Shown here: piece after piece, positions 1 to 14,800 of the stretch
Position numbering within the stretch: the stretch's first letter is position 1
Layout of the letters: each line of letters starts with the position of its first letter
Source: Eunapius fragilis
Lineage: Eukaryota > Porifera > Demospongiae > Spongillida > Spongillidae
Assembly: GCA_963681505.1 (NCBI GenBank)
Contig: OY811972.1
Span: 8,946,775-9,010,774, forward strand
Reading direction: 5' to 3'
DNA: 64,000 nt
The notes under the pieces: model-generated
The model's input: only the letters and a program-made list of their open reading frames with translations
What the model was told of the DNA's origin: nothing
Database searches by the model: none
Made by a program: the position numbers and the translations under genes

Positions 1-316
1 ACTAGTTTTCCCTTGATGTTTATATATTTAAAACTTCTATATCAGCCCCAATTAATATGAGTAAATGCATCATGATCTGAAGATGTAAAGCATGCTCCAT
101 ACAAAGTCATAGTGGAATGACCCACACCTGAATAACGTGCACACTTCTTTATTCTCGATAGCACATATTGTGTGTACATGTATGTGATGTGGGGGGGGGG
201 GGAGTGGGTAGCAATGTTATTAATGGTGCATTTCGCCTTTGCCACTGCATCCTTACAACATCCCTCCATACCCTCATTAGTCCATATACATCTCTCCACA
301 ACTAAACATCACTTAC

Positions 317-418
317 ATCAGATGTTGCTATATTCACTCCAGCACCAGCTCCCAACAAGGTCTGTACTACATCATGATGACCCTTCTGACTTGCCACATT
401 CAGTGGAGTTGCATTGTT
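317..418 (-). CDS. Ankyrin exon, type B, copy 1
   Basis: A 102-bp phase-0 exon reading NNATPLNVASQKGHHDVV and ending GVNIATSD. It is the last exon seen before the gene leaves the window; its GTAAGTGA donor implies further downstream exons. Confidence 0.8.
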
Positions 419-791
419 CTGGTAAGGAGAGAAGGAACAAAGGCATCACAGATGCACATAAGAAGGGAGAACAGTTTGAAAGTGAATAGGAAGAAGAGAA
501 GTGAATGAGAGAAGTACAGAGGGAGAAGGTGCATGTTGGGAGGGTGTAGAAATGACAACATCACAAGATCAATTTGTATATGATGTGTTGCAGCAAGTAC
601 TCCGTACACATGTTGGTACACATGGTTTGTGGTATTAGGGTAAGGACTGAGGTCATGGGCCTTGACCCACCACAGTCTACATGTACATCTATAGGGTTAT
701 TCTTTGCGCTTGAAAGGAATAAATGCACATTTATTATTATTACCTTATTATTGTTACTATACCTACCACCTAGACTACACAATAAAGAAAG

Positions 792-866
<75 letters not shown>

Positions 867-3800
867 CCTTTTCAGCCCTCGCCCTCTGAATGCTGAAACC
901 TAGCACGAGATAGCAAGGCCCTGGCATTGCAGTGAACTAGGGTGAGGTTCAGTCTCTGGTAGATGCTTGAAATGCTTTTGACTTGCTGCACTGCAACTGC
1001 AAAGCCAGATGGGCAGCCAGTCTAGAAATGGAACCCTGAGCTTCCGCACCCCAACAACCATACGTCTCTACTGCCAAGGGTATGCAGACCCAACCCAACT
1101 CTGTGCACTTGGCGTCATTGGCATTGTGCTTGCGCACTTCAGCCTTTCCAGCTGCTGACCCACTTCTGGCTCCCGCTTCATTCAATGTAGAGGAGTTAAG
1201 TGGAGAGACCACTGTTAGGTCAAAAGCAGCTGGCTTTCTAATCACCCAGTTGGGCACTAGGATGTCTGCCGGCCTACTGAGCGAACTTTCACCCCCATAC
1301 CCATGACCTACCTCAAGCTGACCACCCAGCCTTGTCCTGTGACAAAACTGGGCAAAAACATCTCTTAAGCTGTTGTGGCTCAACACCACACCACCACCCC
1401 CTTTGCACGTCATGGCATGATGCCCAAGAGGATCCAGCTGGTGGTCAGGGCAGTAAGGGCAACGTAGCTGTGATGATGTGTCCATCCCAAGCCACCATTT
1501 TAAAGCAACCTGGAACTCGTATGGATCCAAGCTAAGATTAATACCACTTGATGGAATTACGGCTAGCCATGAAGAAGCATGACATGATGCAACTGAAAGA
1601 AGACGAGCACGGTTGGTCGGGGTGGAGATGAGGCACAGCTGGTCAAATTGATGGTCATCAATTCTGGATGATAAGTCTTTTTGACTTGAACAGGGCTCCA
1701 GAAGAGACTATTCAGAGATGGAACTTGCAGGTGGAACCAAGCTATTGAACAAGGTGACAGCTTTTGTAAGGTGAACTCATCCAGTGGAGCTGAACAACCT
1801 GCTTTGTTTACTGAGGCCAGATAAGCAGCCGAGCAATGTAAAGCCAACCTACGGAGGCCTAGACCACCCCCTGCTGAGGCTCAGCTGAACTTGAAGCCAC
1901 TCAGAGTCAGAGGGATCAATTGCAACAGTGTCACAAAAGTGACGACGAACCTCCGCATCAAACAATGATGCTAGGCCTTCAGACACAAGGGCAGGTGGAG
2001 TGGAGCGAGCTAAATGGACCAGCTTACAAAAGATGGCACAATGACGTAAGAGAAGGAGTGCAATTTGAGGATCTACTGAACCCACCTCTGACATCTATTG
2101 ACCGCCTTGGCTCGCTTTTGAGCAAGGAACTTGGCACAAAATATTGCATCCCCAATAGGAGCACCCAGGATCTCAAAGTTAAGCTCATGAAACACCTTTA
2201 TGACCGCTGGAAAGCCCCTCCATGGCCCCTCGAGAAAAGAGTTCACACCTGGCCATATTGATATATAGCCCCAAGGAGGGACCAAACTGCTGAATTAGGT
2301 GGATAGCATGTTTCACTGCATCCTTGGGACCTGCCAGAGTACCGTCATCAAGGTACCACATATTAAACAAAAGTTCGGAACATTCACTGTCTGCCGCAAT
2401 GGACTGGACAAGCTTATGCAGAACTAGAGAGAACAGGAGAGGACCCAAAGGATCCCCCTGCTGAACTCCCTGCTCCGACCCAAGAGTACCCGTGGAGTGC
2501 CACAGGGTGGGATGCTGCCCATACCACCAAAAAACCCACCAGAAAAGTTCTGTGAAATGGATTGCACACTCCTCTAGGAGGGCTCTTCGTGAAACCGCAT
2601 TGAATGCATTCCTCTGGTCCACCTTACATGTCACAAAATCATCCTCCTATTAATCCCTAATACACCGGCGCAGACCATGTATCAACTTTTCCACTCCTGC
2701 TGGACAAGCCACGCCAAGCTGAAATTGGCCAAAAACTCAGAAGCCTTGACTCTAGCCATGGTACAGAGACATTTTCCTGTTAGTCTTCTAAGAGCCTCTC
2801 CAACAACAATAGGCCGTATATCCAGCGGAGACCCTCCTCATTTTTAATCAAGGCTGTGAGTGAGCCACCAGCTAGATACATGTACTTGGCTACCTTGGCT
2901 GGAGCTCTACCTCCTGCTAGGATGTTTACCACAGCTCTGAGCAATGCACAGATGGGGGTTGCCAGGTGGACTTCGGCAGCGTCAATGAGGTGCTGTATTT
3001 GCAGACCTGAGGGGCCACTAGCACTATCTCTAGGAAATTGATGAAGGATCGACAAGTCTGGGGACAACCTGAAACCTTCTGATGGTAATGTGACTTTCGA
3101 ACTTGATGGAACTGGATCCTTGGGATGCTTCTATAATTAATTATATTAATCATGATGGCCCTTCTCACTTGCCACAAGAAGTGCAGTTGAGTTGCTCTGG
3201 TAATAGGAAAAAGAACAGGCAGTGGAACCCCAGGTCCAGAACGACTCAAAGAGGGTAACAGAACTCCAGGGTGGTGCTCAGAAGCATAAGCAGGTCCAAT
3301 CGAGTCGGATCCAGAGACCGTACCAGTATAATGAAATATGGTAAGCTCCTGAAAGGACCAACCCCACGATGTTTGTCACAGCATAGGGGTGCCAGAAAGG
3401 ATGAACTGTTAGCAAAAAGGTGGAGCTGGAGAAAGGCCTGATCTAGACTTTCGGGGGGGGGGGGGGGAGGGGGGGGGGGGGTGGGGGGTTTGTCAACTTC
3501 AGAAAACTGATGCAAAGATATGCAGTCATCTAAGGATTGACATCTGAGGACTCCCTCAAACATCCAGTAAAGGGGCAGTCAGGAAAGGTGGAAGAGTGGA
3601 AACAGTTGGTCGTTCCCAAAAAAATGCTGAGAAGCAGCACAGATCGAAGCTGGCACACGAAATTCCAATGGTAGAACACCAGAAGAAGATGAACTAACTA
3701 GCCAGCAGTTTCTACTAGCCAGTATTAACAAGGATATGGCCAACATTAGTCACAACTGTGCAACATGTCAGAAGGCCTGTACACAACTGAAGAGGACAGC

Positions 3801-6800
3801 CTGTTCCACTCATCCCACTACCAATCATGTTGGAGCCCGTTTCAATGATATTTCTCTAATGTACTTGTACTAGTATGTGGTTATGCATGGGTCATCGTTT
3901 TTTGTATCAGACAACATTTAGCGATTAGACGGATGTACCCATCAGATATGATATAAATTTAAGTGTGCTTAAGGGGTTTACATGTAAATATATCATGAAT
4001 TTGCAAAAAATAATATAGTCCAATGTTTTTGAAAAACAACTCTAATAACATGTACATGTACATGTATGATGGTGTGAAATTATTGTTTATAACTTTGAGA
4101 TAAAATCAAATATAACTTTGACTGAAGTGGAAAAAGGTTGCCACCAATCACATTATCCGCTTATGTTTATCAATAAACATTAAATGGAACATGTAAAATT
4201 ATGGAAACTCAACGTGAATAGTATTTGATTTTAGAAAAGTAACCTCTATAATGCAGCTGTTGTTCACAGTGATATCAGGACAGTTGCTGATACCATGAAA
4301 GGCAAAACCTTGTGTACTTTAACTGGGGGGGGGGGGGGGCTGAACTACTCAAGGCTTAGCCCATCTTGGCTGAGCTATTAGGAATGCACAGTTTGGTAGC
4401 CGGTGGTGCTAATACAAGTGTGCTCAATCGGCTATTGAAGAGACATGGCTGCTGGTGGTTATAGTGAGCCAAGAATGGCTATGTGATATAAGTTCCCACC
4501 CAAATGTTGACATTACATGGTGTTTGGTGTGCCATGGTGGGAGGGGGGGGGAGCAGGGATATAAGAGATGGAGCTATGTTTGAGGACATTGCAGGGATTT
4601 ATCTGACCCACCATTTACCCAAGGTTTTTTATTACTATGTACTGATAAGGTATTGCAAAGGATGTACTTTTGGGCTTGACCACTCGTAAAAACCATATTG
4701 GATGGTACCACTTTTTAGAGTTAATTGCACTTCTCACCAGCGATGCAGGCATGATCTTTCAATGTGCGGAAATCAATTTGTGTATTCTGTTGTTCATACA
4801 TGCAACAACAGTACCGGCTCGATCATAGAGAAAATAAATACATGTACAAATGTAACTAAAGAAACCATCAGTGTTCATAGCAACCGCAATGAAAACTAAG
4901 TTGGCTTAGTCTCAATGTATACACTTTATATTCTCTATGAGCAAGCTGCGAAATTTCTCTATGACCGAGCCGGTACTGTATTACTACAATATGAATTGAT
5001 TGCACATAATTGAATTCTGGCATTTGACATATAACTTCCATGATTGACATAACCCACCCATGTCCAGTTGTCTACCCACCCATCACAAATAAATCCCTGC
5101 ATTGTACATATACATGTAGGTGGCACACCATGTGCTGTTCATTTTAACCATTAAATGTATGTACACAAGAACGTCTAGCAAGACAGATCAGTACAGGGAG
5201 GGTTCCTCCATGATAATTGCTCATACAGGGACACCTACATACCCGGTAGCCATCATGGAGAGATATTTCAGCAGTACACAAGAGCATGGCAAAGTGCTTT
5301 GGGCAAAAGGAGGGCTGTGATTGTGTAAATCAGGGGGGGGGGGGGGGGATTAGTGTAACAATCGGTGATTAGTGTGGGGAAAGAAATCGCTTGATTGTAC
5401 ACAAACAGTTTAAATACACGTTAGAGCTGCTGGACTACAGCAATTTTTGTGCATGTAGCCTTTTGCCACTGCATCCTTATAACATCCCTCCATACCCTCA
5501 TTAGTCCATAAACAACTAAGCATCACTTACGTTGGATGTTGCTAAGGATGAGTGGTGTATCTACACCCCACACCATCTATCTGCTTTGATGCCACCACCT
5601 CTTCAGTTCCCTCCACTGATTATTTCAACACACTACTCATATATTGCTTATCTAACCAACAGCACAGGTATCAATTCTCTTCATATTTTATAAATCTACA
5701 GGTAAAGTACAGAGTGTGGATGGAGAACATGTGTACAAGCTGCTCTTGTTCTAAACATACATGTAGTTTAAAAGCTTTATTCCTAAATTTGGGGCTCTTT
5801 ACATTAAGGTATCGTAGATTTAATAAAATAGTTCACACCCCGTCACATCTAAACATTACTTACAACAGATCTTGCTATATTCACTCCAGCACCAGCTCCC
5901 AACAAGGTCTGTACTACATCATGATGACCCTGCTGACTTGCCATAAACAGTGGAGTCATATTGTCCTGGTAAGGAGAGAAGGAACAAAGGCATCACAGAT
6001 GCACATAAGAAGGGAGAACAGTTTGAAAGTGAATATGAAGAAGAGAAGTGAATGAGAGAAGTACAGAGGGAGAAGGTGCATGTTGGGAGGGTGTAGAAAT
6101 GACAACATCACCAGATCAATTTGTATGAGTTGCAGTATGTACACTGTACACATGTTGGTACACATGGTTTGTGGTATTAGGGTAAGGACTGAGGTCATGG
6201 GCCTTGACCCACCATGGTCTACATGTACATCTATAGGGTTATTATTAAACCTCTTTGCGTTTGAAAGGAATAAATGCACATTTATTATTATTACCTTATA
6301 TTTGTTATTATACCTACCACCTAGACTACACAATAAAGAAAGAGAAAACACACACAAACACACACACACACACACACACAAAACATTTTCAGCCCTCGCC
6401 CTCTGAATGCTGAAACCTAGCACGGGATAGCAAGGCCCTGGCATTGCAGTGAACTAGGGTGAGGTTCAGTCTCTGGTAGATGCTTGAAATGGCCTTTGAC
6501 TTGCTGCTCTGCAACTGCAAAGCCAGACGGGCAGCCAGTCTAGAAATGGAACCCTGAGCTTCCGCACCCCAACAACCATACGTCTCTACTGCCAAGGGTA
6601 TGCAGACCTGTGCACTTGGCGTCATTGGCATTGTGCTTGTGCACTTCAGCCTTTCCAGCTGCTGTCCCACTTCTGGCTCCCGCTTCATTCAATGTAGTGG
6701 AGTGAAGTGGAGAGACCACTGTTAGGTCAAAAGCAGCTGGCTTTCTAATCATCCAGTTGGGCACTAGGATGTCTGCCGGCCTACTGAGCGAACTTTCACC

Positions 6801-9800
6801 CCCATACCCATGACCTACCTCAAGCTGACCACCCAGCCTTGTCCTGTGACAAAACTGGGCAAAAACATCTCTTAAGCTGTTGTGGCTCAACACCACATCA
6901 CCACCCCCTTTGCGTACGTCACAGCATGATGCCCAAGAGGATCCAGCTGGTGGTCAGGGCAGTAAGGGCAACGTAGCTGTGATGATGTGTCCATCCCAAG
7001 CCACCATTTTAAAGCAACCTGGAACTCGTATGGATCCAAGCTAAGATTAATACCACTTGATGGAATTACGGCTAGCCATGAAGAAGCATGACACGATGCA
7101 ACTGAAAGAAGACGAGCACGGTTGGTCGGGGTGGAGATGAGGCACAGCTGGTCAAATTGATGGTCATCAATTCTGGATGATAAGTCTTTTTGACTTGAAC
7201 AGGGCTCCAGAAGAGACTATTCAGAGAAGGAACTTGCAGGTGGAACCAAGCTATTGAACAAGGTGACAGCTTTTGTAAGGTGAACTCATCCAGTGGAGCT
7301 GAACAACCTGCTTTGTTTACTGAGTCCAGATAAGCAGCCGAGCAATGTGAAGCCAACCTACGGAGGCCTAGACCACCCCTGCTGAGGCTCAGCTGAACTT
7401 GAAGCCACTCAGAGTCAGAGGGATCAATTGCAACAGGGTCACAAAAGTGACGACAAACCTCCGCATCAAACAATGATGCTAGGCCTTCAGACACAAGGGC
7501 AGGTGGAGTGGAGCGAGCTAAATGGACCAGCTTACAAAAGGTGGCACAATGACGTAAGAGAAGGAGTGCAATTTGAGGATCTACTGAACCCACCTCTGAC
7601 ATCTATTGACCACCTTGGCTCGCTTTTGAGCGAGGAACTTGGCACAAAATATTGCATCCCAATAGGAGCACCCAGGATCTCAAAGTTAGGCTCATGAAAC
7701 ACCTTTATGTCCGCTGGAAAGCCCTCCATGGCCCCTTGAGAAAAGAGTTCACACTTGGCCATATTGATATATAGCCCCAAGGAGGGACCAAACTGCTGAA
7801 TTAGGTGGATAGCATGTTTCACTGCATCCTTGGGACCTGCCAGAGTACCGTCATCAAGGTACCACATATTAAACAAAAGTTCGGAACATTCACTGTCTGC
7901 CGCAATGGACTGGACAAGCTTATGCAGAACTAGAGAGAACAGGAGAGGACCCAAAGGATCCCCCTGCTGAACTCCCTGCTCCGACCCAAGAGTACCCGTG
8001 GAGTGCCACAGGGTGGGATGCTGCCCATAACACCAAAAAACCCACCAGAAAAGTTCTGGGAAATGGGTAGCACACTCCTCTAGGAGGGCTCTTCGTGAAA
8101 CCGCATTGAATGCATTCCTCAGGTCCACCTTACATGCCACAAAATCATCCTCCCATTAATCCCTAATACACCGGCGCAGACCATGTACCAACTTTTCCAC
8201 TCCTGCTGGACAAGCCACGCCAAGCTGAAATGGGCCAAAAACTCAGAAGCCTTGACTCTAGCCATGGTACAGAGACATTTTCCTGTTAGTCTTCTAAGAG
8301 CCTCTCCAACAACAATAGGCCGTATATCCAGCGGAGACCCTCCTCATTTTTAATCAAGGCTGTGAGTGAGCCACCAGCTAGATAGATGTACTTGGCTACC
8401 TTGGCTGGAGCTCTACCTCCTGCTAGGATGTTTACCACAGCTCTGAGCAATGCACAGATGGGGGTTGGCAGGTGGACTTCGGCAGCGTCAATGAGGTGCT
8501 GTATTCGCAGACCTGAGGGGCCACTAGCACTATCTCTAGGAAATTGATGAAGGATCGACAAGTCTGGGGGCAACCTGAAACCTTCTGATGGTAATGTGAC
8601 TTTCGAACTTGATGGAACTGGATCCTTGGGATGCTTCTATAATTAATTATATTAATCATGATGGCCCTTCTCACTTGCCACAAGAAGTGCAGTTGAGTTG
8701 CTCTGGTAATAGGAAAAAGAACAGGCAGTGGAACCCCAGGTCCAGAACGACTCAAAGAGGGTAACAGAACTCCAGGGTGGTGCTCAGAAGCATAAGCAGG
8801 TCCAATCGAGTCGGATCCAGAGACCGTACCAGTATAATGAAATATGGTAAGCTCCTGAAAGGACCAACCCCACGATGTTTGTCACAGCATAGGGGTGCCA
8901 GAAAGGATGAACTGTTAGCAAAAAGGTGGAGCTGGAGAAAGGCCTGATCTAGACTTTCGGGGGGGGGGGGTTTGTCAACTTCAGAAAACTGATGCAAAGA
9001 TATGCAGTCATCTAAGGATTGACATCTGAGGACTCCCTCAAACATCCAGTAAAGGGGCAGTCAGGAAAGGTGGAAGAGTGGAAACAGTTGGTCGTTCCCA
9101 AAAAAATGCTGAGAAGCAGCACAGAAGCTGGCACACGAAATTCCAATGGTAGAACACCAGAAGAAGATGAACTAACTAGCCAGCAGTTTCTACTAGCCAG
9201 TATTAACAAGGATATGGCCAACATTAGTCACAACTGTGCAACATGTCAGAAGGCCTGTACACAACTGAAGAGGACAGCCTGTTCCACTCATCCCACTACC
9301 AATCATGTTGGAGCCCGTTTGAATGATATTTCTCTAATGTACTTGTACTAGTATGTGGTTATGCATGGGTCATCTTTTTTTGTATCAGACAACATTTAGC
9401 GATTAGACGGATGTACCCATCAGATATGATATAAATTTAAGTGTGCTTAAGGGGTTTACATGTAAATATATCATGAATTTGCAAAAAATAATATAGTCCA
9501 ATGTTTTTGAAAAACAACTCTAATAACATGTACATGTACATGTATGATGGTGTGAAATTATTGTTTATAACTTTGAGATAAAATCAAATATAACTTTGAC
9601 TGAAATGGAAAAAGGTTGCCACCAATCACATTATCCGCTTATGTTTATCAATAAACATTAAATGGAACATGTAAAATTATGGAAACTCAATGTGAATAGT
9701 ATTTGATTTTAGAAAAGTAACCTCTATAATGCAGCTGTTGTTCACAGTGATATCAGGACAGTTGCTGATACCATGAAAGGCAAAACCTTGTGTACTTTAA

Positions 9801-11813
9801 CTGGGGGGGGCTGAACTACTCAAGGCTTAGCCCATCTTGGCTGAGCTATTAGGAATGCACAGTTTGGTAGCCGGTGGTGCTAATACAAGTGTGCTCAATC
9901 GGCTATTGAAGAGACATGGCTGCTGGTGGTTATAGTGAGCCAAGAATGGCTATGTGATATAAGTTCCCACCCAAATGTTGACATTACATGGTGTTTGGTG
10001 TGCCATGGTGGGAGGGGGGGGGGGAGCAGGGATATAAGAGATGGAGCTATGTTTGAGGACATTGCAGGGATTTATCTGACCCACCATTTACCCAAGGTTT
10101 TTTATTACTATGTACTGATAAGGTATTGCAAAGGATGTACTTTTGGGCTTGACCACTCGTAAAAACCATATTGGATGGTACCACTTTTTAGAGTTAATTG
10201 CACTTCTCACCAGCGATGCAGGCATGATCTTTCAATGTGCGGAAATCAATTTGTGTATTCTGTTGTTCATACATGCAACAACAGTACCGGCTCGATCATA
10301 GAGAAAATAAATACATGTACAAATGTAACTAAAGAAACCATCAGTGTTCATAGCAACCGCAATGAAAACTAAGTTGGCTTAGTCTCAATGTATACACTTT
10401 ATTTTCTCTATGAGCGAGCTGCGAAATTTCTCTATGACCAAGCCGGTACTGTATTACTACAATATGAATTGATTGCACACAATTGAATTCTGGCATTTGA
10501 CATATAACTTCCATGGTTGACATAACCCACCCATGTCCAGTTGCCTACCCACCCATCATAAATAAATCCCTGCATTGTACATATACATGTAGGTGGCACA
10601 CCATGTGCTGCTCATTTTAACCATTAAATGTATGTACACAAGAACGTCTAGCAAGACAGATCAGTACAGGGAGGGTTCCTCCATGATAATTGCTCATACA
10701 GGGACACCTACATACCCGGTAGCCATCATGGAGAGATATTTCAGCAGTACACAAGAGCATGGCAAAGTGCTTTGGGCAAAAGGAGGGCTGTGATTGTGTA
10801 AATCAGGAGGGGGGGGGGGATTAGTGTAACAATCGGTGATTAGTGTGGGGAAAGAAATCGCTTGATTGTGCACAAACAGTTTAAATACACGTTAGAGCTG
10901 CTGGACTACAGTAATTTTTGTGCATTTCGCCTTTTGCCACTGCATCCTTATAACATCCCTCCATACCCTCATTAGTCCATAAACAACTAAGCATCACTTA
11001 CGTTGGATGTTGCTAAGGATGAGTGGTGTATCTACACCCCACACCATCTATCTGCTTTGATGCCACCACCTCTTCAGTTCCCTCCACTGATTATTTCAAC
11101 ACACTCCTCATATATTGCTTATCTAACCAACAGCACAGGTATCAATTCTCTTCATATTTTATAAATCTACAGGTAAAGTACAGAGTGTGGATGGAGAACA
11201 TGTGTACAAGCTGCTCTTGATCTAAACATACATGTAGTTTAAAAGCTATATTCCTAAATTTGGGGCTCTTTACATTAAGGTATCGTAGATTTAATAAAAT
11301 AGTTCACACCCCATCACATCTAAACATTACTTACAACAGATCTTGCTATATTCACTCCAGCACCAGCTCCCAACAAGGTCTGTACTACATCATGATGACC
11401 ATTCTGACTTGCCATAAACAGTGGAGTTCTATTGTCCTGGTAAGGAGAGAAGGAACAAAGGCATCACAGATGCACATAAGAAGGGAGAACAGTTTGAAAG
11501 TGAATATGAAGAAGAGAAGTGAATGAGAGAAGTACAGAGGGAGAAGGTGCATGTTCGGAGGGTGTAGAAATGACAACATCACCAGATCAATTTGTATGAG
11601 TTGCAGTATGTACACTGTACACATGTTGGTACACATGGTTTGTGGTATTAGGGTAAGGACTGAGGTCATGGGCCTTGACCCACCATGGTCTACATGTACA
11701 TCTATAGGGTTATTATTAAACCTCTTTGCATTTGAAAGGAATAAATGCACATTTATTATTATAAGCTTATTATTGTTATTATACCTACCACCTAGACTAC
11801 ACAATAAAGAAAG

Positions 11814-11854
<41 letters not shown>

Positions 11855-14800
11855 CATTGTCAGCCCTCGCCCTCTGAATGCTGAAACCTAGTACGGGATA
11901 GCAAGGCCCTGGCATTGCAGCGAACTAGGGTGAGGTTCAGTCTCTGGTAGATGCTTGAAATGGCCTTTGACCTGCTGCACTGCAACTGCAAAGCCAGACG
12001 GGCAGCCAGTCTAGAAATGGAACCCTGAGCTTCCGCACCCCAACAACCATATGTCTCTACTGCCAAGGGTATGCAGACCCAACCCAACTCTGTGCACTTG
12101 GCGTCATTGGCATTGTGCTTGCGCACTTCAGCCTTTCCAGCTGCTAACCCACTTCTGGCTCCCGCTTCATTCAATGTACTGGAGTTAAGCAGAGAGACCA
12201 CTGTTTGGTCAAAAGCAGCTGGCTTCCCAATCATCCAGTTGGGCACTAGGATGTCTGCCGGCCTACTGAGCGAACTTTCACCCCCATACCCATGATCTAC
12301 CTCAAGCTGACCAACCAGCCTTGCCCTGTGACAAAACTGAGCAAAAACATCTCTTAAGCTGTTGTGGCTCAACACCACATCACCACCCCCTTTGCACGTC
12401 ACAGCATGATGCCCAAGAGGATCCAGCTGGTGGTCAGGGCAGTAAGGGCAACGTAGCTGTGATGATTTGTCCATCCCAAGCCACCATTTTAAAGCAACCT
12501 GGAACTCGTCTGGATCCAAGCTAAGATCAATACCTCTTGCTGGAATTACAGCTAGCCATGAAGAAGCATGACACGATGCAACTGAAAGAAGACGAGCACG
12601 GTTGGCCGGGGTGGAGATGAGGCACAGCTGGTCAAATTGATGGTCATCAATTCTGGATGATAAGTCTTTTTGACTTTAACAGGGCTCCAGAAGAGACTCT
12701 TCAGAGATGGAACTTGCAGGTGGAACCAAGCTATTGAACAAGGTGACAGCTTGTAAGGTGAACTCATCCAGTGGAGCTGAACAACCTGCTTTGTTTACTG
12801 AGGCCAGATAAGCAGCCGAGCAATGTAAAGCCAACCTACAGAGGCCTAGACCACCCCTGCTGAGGCTCAGCTGAACTTGAAGCCACTCAGAGTCAGAGGG
12901 ATCAATTGCAACAGGGTCACAAAAGTGACGACGAACCTCCACATCAAACAATGATGCTAGGCCTTCAGACACAAGGGCAGGTGGAGTGGAGCGAGCTAAA
13001 TGGACCAGCTTACAAAAGGTGGCACAATGACGTAAGAGAAGGAGTGCAATTTGAGGATCTACTGAACCCACCTCTGACATCTATTGACCGCCTTGGCTTG
13101 CTTTTGAGCGAGGAACTTGGCACAAAATATTGCATCCCAATAGGAGCACCCAGGATCTCAAAGTTAGGCTCCTGAAACACCTTTATGTCCGCTGGAAAGC
13201 CCCTCGAGAAAAGAGTTCACACTTGGCCATATTGATATATAGCCCCAAGGAGAGACCAAACTGCTGAATTAGGTGGATAGCATGTTTCACTGCATCCTTG
13301 GGACCTGCCAGAGTACCGTCATCAAGGTACCACATATTAAACAAAAGTTCGGATCATTCACTGTCTGCCGCAATGGACTGGACAAGCTTATGCAGAACTA
13401 GAGAGAACAGGAGAGGACCCAAAGGATCCCCCTGCTGAACTCCCTGCTCCGACCCAAGAGTACCCGTGGAGTGCCACAGGGTGGGATGCTGCCCATACCA
13501 CTAAAAAACCCACCAGAAAAGTTCTGGGAAATGGGTAGCACACTCCTCTAGGAGGGTTTTTCGTGAAACCTCATTGAATGCATTCCTCAGGTCCACCTTA
13601 CATGCCACAAAATCATCATCCTCCCAGTTATCCCTAATACACCGGCGCAGACCATGTACCAACTTTTCCGCTCCTGCTGGACAAGCCACGCCAAGCTGAA
13701 ATGGGCCAAAAAACTCAGAAGCCTTGACTCTAGCCATGGTACAGAGACATTTTCCCGGTAGTCTTAAAAGAGCCTCTCCAACAACAATAGGCAGTATATC
13801 CAGCGGAGACCCCTCTTCATTTTTAATCAAGGCTGTGAGTGAGCCACCAGCTAGATACATGTACTTGGCTACCTTGGCTGGAGCTCTACCTCCTGCTAGG
13901 ATGTTTATCACAGCCCTGAGTGATGCACAGATGGGGGTTGCCAGGTGGACTTTGGCAGCGTCAATGAGGTGCTGTATTCGCAGACCTGAGGGGCCACTAG
14001 CACTATCTCTAGGAAATTGATGAAGGACCGACAAGTCTGGGGGCAACCTGAAACCTTCTGATGGTAATGTGACTTTCGGACTACTTTCGGACTTGATGGA
14101 ACTGGACCCTTGGGATGCTTCTATAATTAATTATATTAATCATGATGGTCCTTCTCACTTGCCACAAGAAGTGCAGTTGAATTGCTCTGGTAATGGGAAA
14201 AAGAACAGGCAGTGGAACCCCAGGTCCAGAACGACTCAAAGAGGGTAACAGAACCCCAGGGTGGTGCTCAGAAGCATAAGCAGGTCCAAGAGTCGTAACC
14301 AGAGACGGTACCAGTGTAATGAAAGATGGTAAGTTCATGGAAGGACCAACCCCACGATGTTTGTCCACAGCATAGGGGTGCCAGAAAGGATGAACTGTTA
14401 GCAAAAAGGTGGGCTGGAGAAAGGCCAGATCTAGACTTTCGGGGGGAGGGGGGGGGGGGGATGGTTTGTCAACTTCAGAAAACTGATGCAAGGATATGCA
14501 GTCATCTAAGGATTGACATCTGAGGACTCCCTCAAACATCCAGTAAAGGGGCAGTCAAGAAAGGTGGAAGAGTGGAAACAGTTGGTCGTTCCTGAGAAGC
14601 AGCACAGAAGCTGGCACACGAAATTCCAGTGGTAGAACACCAGAAAAAGATGAACTAGCCAGCAGTTTCTACTGGCCAATATTTACAAGGATATGGCCAA
14701 CATTAGTTGCAACTGTGCAACATGTCAGAAGGCATGTGCACAACTGAAGAGGACAGCCTGTTCCACTCATCCCACTACCAATCATGTTGGAGCCCGTTCC

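Larger units (their letters stand above)
230..5460. repeat. Tandem segmental repeat, block 1 (~5.4 kb)
   Basis: Contains, left to right, conserved intron flank, type B exon, (CA)n tract, minus-strand RLE retrotransposon, truncated exon, Gypsy integrase fragment, DIRS-like recombinase remnant and a MITE. The same order and near-identical sequence recur at 5461-10927 and 10928-16288. Exon-to-exon spacings are about 5.55, 5.47 and 5.04 kb. Confidence 0.85.
5461..10927. repeat. Tandem segmental repeat, block 2
   Basis: Second copy of the ~5.4 kb block, collinear with block 1 throughout, with point changes, poly-G length changes and small indels. Confidence 0.85.
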
